A stretch of DNA of 64,000 bases from Petropleomorpha daqingensis (GTDB lineage: Bacteria; Actinomycetota; Actinomycetes; Mycobacteriales; Geodermatophilaceae), in the NCBI RefSeq assembly GCF_013408985.1, contig NZ_JACBZT010000001.1, positions 1,302,001 to 1,366,000 on the forward strand, read 5' to 3'. A program made the translations under genes and the position numbers. How positions within the stretch are numbered: position 1 is the stretch's first letter; each line of letters starts with the position of its first letter. Below the pieces are notes generated by a model. It did not search any database. It worked only from the letters and a program-made list of their open reading frames with translations, and was not told the DNA's origin. Positions 50,438-60,027 of this stretch are shown piece after piece.

Positions 50438-51679
50438 CTAGCAGCCGTTGAGCGCGACCCCGCGGGCGCGCATCCACGGCCCCGGGTTCACCGCCCCGCT
50501 GTACATCTCCCCGTCGGGATGCACCTCGAAGTGCAGGTGCGGCCCGGTCGACTGGCCGCGGTTGCCCACCTCGGCGATCTGCTCCCCCGCTCGGACCCGC
50601 TCGCCGGCCTGCACGAAGTAGCGGTTCACGTGGCCGTAGACGGTCACCGCGCCGTCGTCCCCGAGGATGTACACGGCCAACCCGAAGCCGGTCGCCGTCC
50701 CGGCCCGTTTCACCACCCCGCTGGTGGCCGCGTAGATCGGTGTCCCGATGGGCGCCGCGATGTCCTGCCCGAGGTGCTGGACCCCCCACCGGGCGCCGAA
50801 GCAGCTGGAGGTCCGGCCGGCGGCGGGCAGCACGTAGCCGTGGTCGCTGGGCACCTGGTTCGCCGCGGCTGACGACGCGGCCCGCTGCGCCGCGGCGGCG
50901 GCCGCCTCCTCCGCCTGCTTCTGCGCCAGCCACTGGTCGTAGGCGTTGCGGGCGCCCTGCAGCTCGAGCAGGTGGATCTGCGCGTCCTGCAACTGCTGCT
51001 CGTACTGGGCCTTCTGCGCGCTCACCTCTGCGTAGGCGGACTGCTGCGCGGCGAGCTGGGCATCGGCCGTCCGCTTGGCCTGCTGCGCCTGCTCCTCGGC
51101 GGCCTGCTGCTGGTCGCGGGCGGCGCGCGCGGCGGCGTCGGCGTTCGCCTGCTCGACGCGCGCGGCCTCGAGCTGCCCCAGGACGTCGACCTGGTTGTCG
51201 GCGACCCAGTCGATCATCGCCGCGCGCTGGACCAGCTCCCCCGGTCCCTTCGAGTCCAGCAGGGCGGCGGCACTGCTCAGCGTGTGCCCGTTGATGTAGC
51301 TCGTGCGGGAGAACTCGGCGATCCGGCCCTCCGCGGCGTCGACGTTCGCCTGCGCGGTCTGCAGGTCGGCGGCGGCCTGGTCGGCCTGCGCCTGGGCCTG
51401 CGCGAGCGCGTCGACGGCCGCGTCGTAGGCGGCACCGGCGGCCTCGGCCTGCACCGAGTACTTCTCCAGGTCGCTCTCGGCCTGGGCGACCAGCGCGGCG
51501 ATGCGGCCGACCTCGGCAGCAGCGGCCTGCTGGGTCACGGCGGCGTCGTTGAGCTGCGTGTCGGTCGGGTTCGGTGGGGGCGCGGGCACCGCCCACGCGG
51601 TGACGGCGGTGCCGATCACCACCACTCCGGTCACGACGCCGACGAGGGCGGTCCGGAGCGCGGTGAGGCGCTTCTGCAT
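50438..51679 (-). CDS. Secreted coiled-coil M23 metallopeptidase
   Basis: A 413-aa protein. The signal peptide (residues 1-30) precedes a long coiled coil (about 45-280, RipA/EnvC-like with many Gln/Ala/Glu). The C-terminal peptidase M23 domain has the zinc ligands HLGQD and GPHLHFEVH. Such proteins cut peptidoglycan or activate amidases at division. ATG 51679 has GGGAG upstream. The catalytic residues are present, so it may be active rather than only an activator. Confidence 0.92.
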   Translation of the reverse strand: MQKRLTALRTALVGVVTGVVVIGTAVTAWAVPAPPPNPTDTQLNDAAVTQQAAAAEVGRIAALVAQAESDLEKYSVQAEAAGAAYDAAVDALAQAQAQADQAAADLQTAQANVDAAEGRIAEFSRTSYINGHTLSSAAALLDSKGPGELVQRAAMIDWVADNQVDVLGQLEAARVEQANADAAARAARDQQQAAEEQAQQAKRTADAQLAAQQSAYAEVSAQKAQYEQQLQDAQIHLLELQGARNAYDQWLAQKQAEEAAAAAAQRAASSAAANQVPSDHGYVLPAAGRTSSCFGARWGVQHLGQDIAAPIGTPIYAATSGVVKRAGTATGFGLAVYILGDDGAVTVYGHVNRYFVQAGERVRAGEQIAEVGNRGQSTGPHLHFEVHPDGEMYSGAVNPGPWMRARGVALNGC

Positions 51680-51848
51680 GGCGAGCTCCCTGGGGAAGAG
51701 GTTGAGCTCGACAACCGTGCCGCGGGAAGGACGGGTCACGTGTGCACCACGCGGCGCGTGGGACACGGTGTTGCGAAAGTGTCACGCTGCGTGTCGACAG
51801 GTAACGATTCGTTGCTCCGGTGTTCCCGTCCGCGCGGAAACCCGCAGG

Positions 51849-52627
<779 letters not shown>

Positions 52628-52631
<4 letters not shown>

Positions 52632-53677
52632 CGCCGGGCCGCCTCGGCGTAGCGGCGCACCAGCCGGTTGGCCAAGACGGCGAGCAGCAGCATCGCCCCG
52701 AGGAAGAAGTAGAACCAGTCGGAGTTCCAGCCCAGGTACACGATGCCCAGTTGCGCCATGCCGAAGATCAGCGCGCCGAGCGACGCCCCGATCGCCGAGC
52801 CGAAGCCGCCGGTGAGCAGGCAGCCGCCGATCACCGCCGCCACGATGTAGATGAGCTCGTTGCCGATCCCGGCGTTCGCCTGCACCGACGTCAGCCGCAC
52901 GGCGAGCGTCGTCCCCACGAACCAGGCGGCTCCGGCCGTCGTCATGAACAGCGTGATCGTCGTGCGCCGGGCCGGGACGCCGACGTTGCGCGCGGCGACC
53001 TCGTCGCCGCCGGTGGCGAACACCCAGTTGCCGAACCGGGTCTTCAGCAGCACCCAGGTGGCCAGCACGGTGAACAGCACCCACCAGAGGATCGCGATGC
53101 GGAACGGCGAGCCGACGAACGTCACCGTCGAGGCGAACACCGCCTTGGCCGATTCGTAGCCCGGGGCGCTGCCGATGCCGCTGGCGGTGACCGTGCCGGT
53201 GAAGTACTTGGTCAGCCCCAGGTTCAGGCCCTGGAGCATGAGGAACGTGCCCAGCGTGATGATGAAGCTGGGCAGCCCGGTGCGGGTGACCAGCCAGCCG
53301 TTGAGGAAGCCGATGGCCAGCGCCAGCACCAGCGCGACGCCGATCGCCAGCCAGATGTTGGCGCCGAACTCGGTGGAGACGATGCCGACGGTCAGCGCCG
53401 TCGTCCCGGTCATCACGCCGGCGGACAGGTCGAAGTGGCCGCCGATCATCAGCAGGGCGACCGCCACGGCCATGATGCCGAGCGTCGAGGCCGGGTCCAG
53501 CCAGTTGGCGACGCCGCGGACCGACCGGAACACCGGCGACTGCACGGCGAAGAACGTGAAGATCAGCACGGCGCCGACCAGCGCGCCCAGTTCGGGCTTG
53601 ACCAGCAGACGCCGGAGCGGGCCGACCGCGGTGAGCCGCTCGTCGGCCCGCGCGGGCGTCGCCGTCTCCGTGGTCAG
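52628..53677 (-). CDS. Sugar ABC transporter permease with apparent CTG start
   Basis: A protein of about 349 aa with 8-10 membrane helices in the BPD_transp_2 (ribose/xylose-type) family. Motifs are [17 protein letters not shown] and [18 protein letters not shown]. No ATG, GTG or TTG exists in frame near the N-terminus: the first Met is deep in the second helix. The CTG at 53677 overlaps the upstream stop as CTGA and has AAGG 7 nt before it, matching the ATGA/GTGA couplings around it. A sequencing error or a rare CTG start are the two readings. Confidence 0.85.
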
Positions 53678-54639
53678 CGGGTGCCCTTCTGCGCCAGGTC
53701 GGCGATCTGGTCGACGTTGTCCTTGTCGACGATGCCGGGCCCGGTGAGCACCGGCTGGCCGCCGCCGACGGTGTTCAGGTTCTCCTTGTACAGCTTCAGC
53801 ATCACGATCGGCAGGTAGCCCTGCTCGTACTGCTGCTGGTCGACGGCGAACTCGATCGAGCCGTCCTGGATGCCCTTGATCACGTCCTGGTTGAGGTCGA
53901 ACGTGGCGACCTTCGCCTTCGACCCGGCGTCGCCGACCGCGGCCACCGCCACCGCCGCGACGGCGGAGTTGAGGGTCAGGACGGCGTCGATGCTCGGGTC
54001 GCTCTGCAGCTGCGAGGTGATCGTCGACTGCGCGGCCTGCAGGTCGTTGATGTCCACCTGCAGCGGGACGACGTCGGTGCCGAGGCCCTGCGAGGCGCCG
54101 TCGCAGCGCTGCTCGAGGCCGATGTTGCCGGCCTCGTGCATCACGCAGAGCACCTTCTGGGCGCCGTCGGACTTCAGCCGCTGGCCCGCGCCCTGACCCG
54201 CGATCGCCTCGTCCTGCCCGACGTGGCCGATCGCGCCGAACTCCGCGGAGCGGTCGCCGCCGGAGTTGATCGTGACCACCGGGATGCCGGCCTTGACGGC
54301 GGCCTTGATCGAGTCCTCCAGGGCGTCGGGGTTGGCCATCGAGACGACGATGCCGTCGACCTTCTGGTTCACCGCCGCGTCGATGAGCTGCGACTGCTTC
54401 TGCGGGTCGCCGTCGCTCTGGTAGTCCACGGTGACGCCGAGGTCCTTGCCGGCCTGCTCGGCGCCGTTCTGGACGACGTCCCAGAACGCGTCGCCGGCCG
54501 AGCCGTGGGTGATGACCGAGAAGCTGAGGTCGCTCGAGCCGCCGTCGTTCCCGTTGTCGCTGCCCCCGTTCGCCGAGCAGGCGGCGAGCACCAGCGGTGC
54601 GGCCAGGGCGAGCGCCAGCAGACGCTTGGGTGCAGCCAT
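53674..54639 (-). CDS. Sugar ABC transporter substrate-binding lipoprotein
   Basis: A 321-aa periplasmic-binding-protein type 1 lipoprotein (lipobox LAAC). It has [43 protein letters not shown] and [18 protein letters not shown], the pattern of ribose/rhizopine/inositol-binding proteins. It heads the binding protein-permease-ATPase operon. The ligand is not determinable; the fold favours a pentose, hexose or polyol. Confidence 0.9.
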   Translation of the reverse strand: MAAPKRLLALALAAPLVLAACSANGGSDNGNDGGSSDLSFSVITHGSAGDAFWDVVQNGAEQAGKDLGVTVDYQSDGDPQKQSQLIDAAVNQKVDGIVVSMANPDALEDSIKAAVKAGIPVVTINSGGDRSAEFGAIGHVGQDEAIAGQGAGQRLKSDGAQKVLCVMHEAGNIGLEQRCDGASQGLGTDVVPLQVDINDLQAAQSTITSQLQSDPSIDAVLTLNSAVAAVAVAAVGDAGSKAKVATFDLNQDVIKGIQDGSIEFAVDQQQYEQGYLPIVMLKLYKENLNTVGGGQPVLTGPGIVDKDNVDQIADLAQKGTR

Positions 54640-54656
54640 CGTGCGTACCTCCGAAG

Positions 54657-54694
54657 TTCGCGGAAACGGACTCGAAACGCCGCATTTCCGCGAA
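54657..54694. promoter_or_regulatory. 10-bp inverted repeat upstream of the sugar ABC operon
   Basis: TTCGCGGAAA (54657-54666) and TTTCCGCGAA (54685-54694) are perfect arms 18 bp apart, 18-55 bp before the binding-protein ATG. The spacing suits a LacI/ROK/DeoR-type repressor or a pair of half sites. No regulator gene is next to the operon. Confidence 0.5.
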
Positions 54695-54791
54695 GGATCA
54701 TGCCTGGCCCGGTGCTCTGACGCGGGATGGACCCACCCGAATGGTCGAACTCGACGAAGGCCACACCGGGGCGGGGTCCTAGGCTCGATCC

Positions 54792-55856
54792 GTGGACGTG
54801 CTGAATCAGGGTCACGAGCAGGTCGTCTTCTGCAGCGATCCGGAGTCGGGTCTGCGGGCGATCATCGCGGTGTACTCCACCGCGCTCGGTCCGGCGCTCG
54901 GCGGCACCCGGTTCTTCCCCTACCCGAGCGAGGAGGCCGCGCTCGCCGACGTCCTCGCGCTGTCGAAGGCGATGGCCTACAAGAACAGCCTGGCCGGGCT
55001 CGACCTCGGCGGCGGCAAGGCCGTGATCATCGGCGATCCGCGCACCGACAAGACCGAGGCGCTGCTGCGCGCCTACGGCCGGTTCGTCGAGGCTCTCGGC
55101 GGGCGCTACCTCACGGCGTGCGACGTCGGCACCTACAACGCCGACCTCGACGTCGTCGCCCGCGAGACGCGCTACGCGCACGGCCGCTCGGAGGCCTACG
55201 GCGGCTGCGGCGACTCCTCGGTGCTGACCGCGTTCGGCGTCTACCAGGGCATGCGCGCGGCCGCCGAGCACGTGTGGGGCGCGCCGACGCTGGCCGGCCG
55301 GACGGTCGCGATCGCGGGCGCGGGCAAGGTCGGCTCGCACCTGGTGACGCACCTGGTCGAGGACGGCGCCGACGTCCTGCTCACCGACGTCGACCAGGCC
55401 GCGCTCGACCGCGTGCAGGCCCGGTACCCGCAGGTGAAGACGGTGCCCGACACCGCGACGCTCGTGCGCACCGCGCACGACGTCTACGCGCCCTGCGCGC
55501 TCGGCGGGGCGCTGGACGCCGAGACCGTCGACGTGCTGCCCGCCCGGATCGTGTGCGGCGGCGCGAACAACCAGCTGGCCACCCCCGACATCGCCGACCG
55601 GCTGGTCGAGCGCGGGATCCTCTACGGCCCCGACTACCTGGTCAACGCCGGCGGCGTGATCCAGGTCGAGGACGAGCGCCACGGGTTCTCGTTCGCCCGT
55701 GCCCAGAGCAAGGCCACCGGCATCTACGACGTCGCCCTGCGGGTGTTCCGCACGGCCGACGAGCAAGGCGTCTCCCCCGCTGTCGCGGCCGACCGGCTCG
55801 CCGAGGAGCGGATGCGCTCGGTCGGCCGCCTGGCCACGATCCGCCTGCCTCGGTGA
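54792..55856 (+). CDS. vdh: Valine (branched-chain/Phe) dehydrogenase
   Basis: A 354-aa Glu/Leu/Phe/Val dehydrogenase. It opens [20 protein letters not shown], then [16 protein letters not shown]. The catalytic Lys is in [22 protein letters not shown], the NAD motif is [12 protein letters not shown], and [11 protein letters not shown] is present. It closely follows the actinomycete valine dehydrogenase pattern: oxidative deamination of branched-chain amino acids with NAD. TAGGCT lies 6 nt before the GTG, suggesting a leaderless mRNA. Confidence 0.9.
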   Translation: MDVLNQGHEQVVFCSDPESGLRAIIAVYSTALGPALGGTRFFPYPSEEAALADVLALSKAMAYKNSLAGLDLGGGKAVIIGDPRTDKTEALLRAYGRFVEALGGRYLTACDVGTYNADLDVVARETRYAHGRSEAYGGCGDSSVLTAFGVYQGMRAAAEHVWGAPTLAGRTVAIAGAGKVGSHLVTHLVEDGADVLLTDVDQAALDRVQARYPQVKTVPDTATLVRTAHDVYAPCALGGALDAETVDVLPARIVCGGANNQLATPDIADRLVERGILYGPDYLVNAGGVIQVEDERHGFSFARAQSKATGIYDVALRVFRTADEQGVSPAVAADRLAEERMRSVGRLATIRLPR

Positions 55857-56017
55857 CCGTGGGGGTGACGTTCCTCCCCGCGAGGGGGAGGACCCGTGCT
55901 CGTCCTTGTTCCGTGTCGTAAGCTCGCTGGGGACACAGTCACTCAGTCGGGGTCGCCACGCGGGCCGTTCCAGCCGCTGGCTGGACTCCCGTACTCCGTA
56001 ATGAGGGGGTCGAGCCG

Positions 56018-56239
56018 ATGGGGCGCGGCCGAGCGAAGGCCAAGCAGACGCGCGTGGCCCGTGAGCTCAAGTACAGCTCACCGAACACCGATCTCTCCGC
56101 GCTGCAGCGGGAGCTCGCTGGTTCACCGTCGACGTACCCGGCGCACCGGGCGACGACGGACGACGATGACGACGACGAGTACGCCGATCGCTGGGCGAGC
56201 GAGGACGACGAGGACGACGACTGGGCGGCCAGTCGCTGA
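56018..56239 (+). CDS. DUF3073 protein
   Basis: A 73-aa conserved actinobacterial protein: GRGRAKAKQTRVARELKYSS, then DLSALQREL, and a C-terminal Asp/Glu run (DDDDDDEYADRWASEDDEDDD). The function is unknown; it is typical of the purM-purF neighbourhood of actinobacteria, as here. The ATG is preceded by GAGCC without a clear Shine-Dalgarno. Confidence 0.92.
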   Translation: MGRGRAKAKQTRVARELKYSSPNTDLSALQRELAGSPSTYPAHRATTDDDDDDEYADRWASEDDEDDDWAASR

Positions 56240-56274
56240 GCTTCGGCGACTGAGCCGTACCTGATCCACCACGG

Positions 56275-56303
56275 CACCGCGCCACCCCTCGGGGTGCGCG
56301 GTG
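56275..56303. terminator. Bidirectional hairpin between DUF3073 and purM
   Basis: CACCGCG-C-CACCCC pairs with GGGGTG-CGCGGTG around a TC loop, with one bulged base, between convergent stops. Confidence 0.55.
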
Positions 56304-56314
56304 TCGTCGTGCGC

Positions 56315-57361
56315 TTACCGGTAGGTGCCCACCAGGTGGGTCGGCTCCGTGGACCGCTGCACCGTGCCCGCCACCCAGGCCGGGACGCCGCGGGCGGTCA
56401 GCGTCGCCACCGCGCGGTCGGCGACGTCGGCGGCGACCGCGGCGACCATGCCGACGCCGCAGTTGAACGCGCGCTCGGACTCCTCGCGCGGGACGCCGTG
56501 CTCCTCGAGCAGCCGCACGGCGGGCGGCAGCGCCCACGTACCGCGGTCGAGCACCGCGGCGAGTCCCTCGGGGACGACGCGCGCGGTGTTGCCGGCCAGC
56601 CCGCCACCGGTGATGTGCGCATAGGCGTGCACGCCCTCGACGCCGAGCTCCTCGACCAGCGCCAGGCAGTCGCGCGCGTAGATGCGGGTCGGCTCGAGCA
56701 GCACGTCGCCGAGCGGGCGGTCCAGACCGTGCGTCGCGGCGAGGTCCAGGCCCGCAGCGGCGACGACCTTGCGCACCAGCGAGTAGCCGTTGGAGTGGAA
56801 GCCGGACGACGCCATCGCGACGACGACGTCCCCCTCGCGCACCCGCTCGGGGCCGAGGACGGCGTCGGCCTCGACCACGCCCACCGCGGTCGCGGCGAGG
56901 TCGTACTCGTCGTCGTCCATGAGGTCGCCGTGCTCGGCGGTCTCGCCGCCGACGAGCGCCGCACCCGCCTGGGTGCAGCCGGTCGCGATGCCGGTGACGA
57001 TCGCCGCGATCTTCTCCGGGACGACCCGCCCGCAGGCGACGTAGTCCTGGAGGAACAGCGGCTCGGCGCCGCAGGCGACGAGGTCGTCGACGACCATGGC
57101 GACCAGGTCGATCCCGACGGTGTCGTGCCGGTCGAGCTGGCGGGCGAGGGCGATCTTCGTGCCCACGCCGTCGGTGGAGGAGGCCAGGAGCGGACGACGG
57201 TACTTCTGCGTGTCCAGGGCGAACAGGCCGGCGAACCCACCGAGCCCGCCGACCACCTCGGGCCGGTTGGTCTTCTCGACCGCGGCGCGCATCAGCGTCA
57301 CCGCCCGCTCGCCGGCGTCGATGTCGACGCCCGCCGCCGCGTACGTGAAATCCGAGCTCAT
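56315..57361 (-). CDS. purM: Phosphoribosylformylglycinamidine cyclo-ligase
   Basis: A 348-aa AIR synthetase, step five of purine synthesis. Motifs are STDGVGTKIALA, DLVACGAEPLFLQDY, GGETAEHGDLM, SSGFHSNGYSLV and HITGGGLAGN. ATG 57361 overlaps the purF stop (ATGA), so the two purine genes are co-translated. Confidence 0.97.
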   Translation of the reverse strand: MSSDFTYAAAGVDIDAGERAVTLMRAAVEKTNRPEVVGGLGGFAGLFALDTQKYRRPLLASSTDGVGTKIALARQLDRHDTVGIDLVAMVVDDLVACGAEPLFLQDYVACGRVVPEKIAAIVTGIATGCTQAGAALVGGETAEHGDLMDDDEYDLAATAVGVVEADAVLGPERVREGDVVVAMASSGFHSNGYSLVRKVVAAAGLDLAATHGLDRPLGDVLLEPTRIYARDCLALVEELGVEGVHAYAHITGGGLAGNTARVVPEGLAAVLDRGTWALPPAVRLLEEHGVPREESERAFNCGVGMVAAVAADVADRAVATLTARGVPAWVAGTVQRSTEPTHLVGTYR

Positions 57362-58899
57362 GGGCGCGAGAGCGCGTCCTCGGCGCCGCCCGGCACCGTG
57401 GCGCTGCCCGCCTGCTGACCGGTCCAGCCGGTCACCGCCGCCCGCCGCTCGATGCCCTCGAGCACGTGCTTGCCCAGCACGTCGGACTCGCCGAGCGGGA
57501 TCGGGTACTGCCCGGTGAAGCAGGCGGTGCACAGCCGGTTGACCGGCTGCTCGGTGGCCGCGATGAGCCCCTGCTCGGAGACGTAGCCGAGGGAGTCGGC
57601 GTTGATCGAGGCCCGGACGCCGTCGACGTCGAGGCCGTTGGCGATCAGCTCGGCGCGGCTGGCGAAGTCGATGCCGTAGAAGCAGGGCCACTTCACCGGC
57701 GGCGAGGAGATGCGCACGTGCACCTCGACCGCACCGGCCTCGCGCAGCATGCGGATCAGCGCCCGCTGCGTGTTGCCGCGCACGATCGAGTCGTCGACGA
57801 CGACCAGCCGCTTGCCGCGGATGACGTCGCGCAGCGGGTTGAGCTTCAGCCGGATGCCCAGCTGCCGGATCGTCTGGCTCGGCTGGATGAACGTGCGCCC
57901 GACGTAGGAGTTCTTGACCAGGCCCAGGCCGTAGGGGATGCCGCTGGCCTCCGCGTAACCGACGGCGGCCGGCGTCCCCGACTCCGGCACCGGGATGACC
58001 AGGTCGGCGTCGGCCGGCTGCTCCTTGGCCAGCCGGCGGCCGATCTCGACGCGCGCGGCGTGCACGCTGCGGCCGCTGATCGTGGTGTCCGGCCGGGCCA
58101 GGTAGACGTACTCGAAGACGCAGCCCTTGGGCTCGGCGGGAGCGAAGTGCTGGCTGCGCAGGCCGTTCTCGTCGATCGCGATCAGCTCGCCGGGCTCCAC
58201 CTCGCGGACGATGGAGGCGCCGACGATGTCGAGGGCGGCGGTCTCGCTGGCGACCACCCAGCCGCGCTCGAGCCGGCCGAGGACCAGTGGCCGCACGCCC
58301 TGCGGGTCGCGGGCGGCGTAGAGGGTGTCCTCGTCCATGAAGGTGAGGCTGAAGGCTCCGCGCAGCTGCGGCAGCACCTGCATGGCCGCCTCCTCGACCG
58401 AGAGGTCGGGGTGGGCCGCGATCAGCGAGGTGACCAGGTCGGAGTCGGTGCTCGCGCTGAACGCCCCCGGCACTCCGGCGTCAGCGGCCTTGCTCGCCAG
58501 CTCGGCGGTGTTGACCAGGTTGCCGTTGTGGCACAGCGCCAGGCCGGTGCCGGCCTCCGTCGTCCGGAAGGTCGGCTGCGCGTTCTCCCAGGTGGAGGCG
58601 CCGGTGGTCGAGTACCGGGTGTGGCCGACGGCGAGGTGGCCGCGCAGGCTGCCCAGCGTCGGCTCGTCGAACACCTGGCTGACCAGCCCGAGGTCCTTGT
58701 AGACGACGACCGACGAGCCGTCGGAGACGGCGATGCCTGCTGCCTCCTGACCGCGGTGCTGGAGGGCGTACAGACCGAAATAGGTCAGCTTCGCGACCTC
58801 CTCACCCGGCGCCCAGACACCGAAGACGCCACAGGCGTCCTGGGGTCCGGGAGACGAGGGGTCGAGGTCGTGCGTCAGCCGTCCATCACCGCGAGGCAC
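57358..58899 (-). CDS. purF: Amidophosphoribosyltransferase
   Basis: A 513-aa enzyme of the first committed step of purine synthesis. The glutaminase nucleophile is Cys23 (DACGVFGVW), so a 22-residue propeptide is expected to be removed. The PRPP motif is VVVDDSIVRGNTQ, and the glutaminase motifs are RYSTTG and HNGNLVN. Late Cys residues (PPVKWPCFYGIDF, LCTACFTGQYP) match Fe-S-binding Bacillus-type enzymes. GTG 58899 is taken because the Cys lies at the usual distance. Confidence 0.96.
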   Translation of the reverse strand: MPRGDGRLTHDLDPSSPGPQDACGVFGVWAPGEEVAKLTYFGLYALQHRGQEAAGIAVSDGSSVVVYKDLGLVSQVFDEPTLGSLRGHLAVGHTRYSTTGASTWENAQPTFRTTEAGTGLALCHNGNLVNTAELASKAADAGVPGAFSASTDSDLVTSLIAAHPDLSVEEAAMQVLPQLRGAFSLTFMDEDTLYAARDPQGVRPLVLGRLERGWVVASETAALDIVGASIVREVEPGELIAIDENGLRSQHFAPAEPKGCVFEYVYLARPDTTISGRSVHAARVEIGRRLAKEQPADADLVIPVPESGTPAAVGYAEASGIPYGLGLVKNSYVGRTFIQPSQTIRQLGIRLKLNPLRDVIRGKRLVVVDDSIVRGNTQRALIRMLREAGAVEVHVRISSPPVKWPCFYGIDFASRAELIANGLDVDGVRASINADSLGYVSEQGLIAATEQPVNRLCTACFTGQYPIPLGESDVLGKHVLEGIERRAAVTGWTGQQAGSATVPGGAEDALSRP

Positions 58900-59020
58900 A
58901 ACTGCGAGGGTACCGGCGCCCCCGACAGCTCCCGGGTCCCGTGTGGGAACCGTGACCTGTGGGGGAACCGCGCCGCCGCCGTGCGCGTTGATCGCGGTCA
59001 TCTGGTGGGAGGAGAAGCCG

Positions 59021-59338
59021 ATGGCCACCGACCGGCCCGAACCGGGCGATTTCCTCGAACTGGCGCAGCGCATGCTCCGCGAGTTGTTCGGCGAGCTGCG
59101 GGGCGATCCGCCGGGCGGCGACGAGGAGCCGTGGGCGGAGGCGACCCGGCGCCCGCTGGAGTCCGGCACGCGGGAGCGTCACCGCGAGCCCAGCGCCCAG
59201 GAGCAGCGGGAGAACCTCACGTTCGCGCTCGCCACGCGTGCCGTCGAGGCGCTCGAGGACATCGCGCTCAACCTCGCGGCGGTCCGTCAGCGGCTGGAGC
59301 GCCAGGACGAGAAGCAGGAGCGGCGCCCGGACGGGTGA
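59021..59338 (+). CDS. Small hypothetical protein
   Basis: A 105-aa soluble, highly charged, mainly helical protein (FLELAQRMLRELFGELRG, then RAVEALEDIALNLAAVRQRLERQ). ATG 59021 has GGAGGAGA 6 nt upstream. It is divergent from purF, with the GNAT gene following. No family is recognised. Confidence 0.72.
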   Translation: MATDRPEPGDFLELAQRMLRELFGELRGDPPGGDEEPWAEATRRPLESGTRERHREPSAQEQRENLTFALATRAVEALEDIALNLAAVRQRLERQDEKQERRPDG

Positions 59339-59356
59339 TCTGGGACGCTGCGCGCC

Positions 59357-59923
59357 ATGGTGCTGAGCGTCGAGCCGGTGGACGAGTCGCTGTTCGACGA
59401 CGTCCAGACCGTCCTCGGAACCAGAGGTCAGGCGGCTCGCTGCCAGTGCCAGGGCTACCGGATGGGCTGGCACGCGCGGCACACCGACGACGTGGCCGGA
59501 CGCCGAGAGCTGCTCCGCGACCAGGTGATCGAGGGGCACGGGCTCGTGGCGCACCTCGACGGCGAGCCGGTCGGGTGGTGCTCGGTGGCACCGCGCCGCG
59601 ACTACACCTACCTGCGCCAGACGACGTGGAAGGGCCGGACCGAGGACAAGGACGACCCGGGCGTCTGGGCGGTCACCTGCTTCGTGACCCGCGCCGGTCA
59701 TCGCCATCAGGGCGTGAGCCGGGCCCTCGCCGCCGGCACCATCGACCTGGCACGCGACCGCGGCGCCACGGCGCTCGAGGCCTATCCGATGAAGCCCGCG
59801 CCGGGCAAGGAGGTCCCCTGGGGCGAGATGTCCGTCGGGGCGCTCAGCGCGTTCCTGGCCGCCGGGTTCGAGATCGTGCACGTACCGTCGCTGCGCCGGG
59901 CGATCGTCCGCTACGAGTTCTGA
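59357..59923 (+). CDS. GNAT N-acetyltransferase
   Basis: A 188-aa acetyltransferase. The acetyl-CoA loop is VTCFVTRAGHRHQGVSRALAAG, followed by ALEAYPMKP and VGALSAFLAAGFEIV. An unusual Cys/Trp-rich N-terminal part (ARCQCQGYRMGWHAR) is shared by a group of actinobacterial GNATs. It lies 18 bp after the small charged protein. The substrate is unknown. Confidence 0.87.
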   Translation: MVLSVEPVDESLFDDVQTVLGTRGQAARCQCQGYRMGWHARHTDDVAGRRELLRDQVIEGHGLVAHLDGEPVGWCSVAPRRDYTYLRQTTWKGRTEDKDDPGVWAVTCFVTRAGHRHQGVSRALAAGTIDLARDRGATALEAYPMKPAPGKEVPWGEMSVGALSAFLAAGFEIVHVPSLRRAIVRYEF

Positions 59924-60011
59924 GGCCGCTGCGCAAGCGCCCCGGCGGGTCTGTGGACAGGCTTCTGACCTGGGGATTCGCCGTGTGGGAAGTCGGCGGA
60001 TCCGGTATTCT

Positions 60012-60027
60012 TCGCACATGTGTTCGG
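60012..60027 (+). promoter_or_regulatory. LexA (SOS)-like box on the DUF222-HNH start codon
   Basis: The 16-mer TCGCACATGTGTTCGG matches the actinobacterial SOS box TCGAAC-N4-GTTCGA at 10 of 12 fixed positions. It spans the ATG (60018) and lies just after the -10 TATTCT (60006-60011). Confidence 0.6.
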
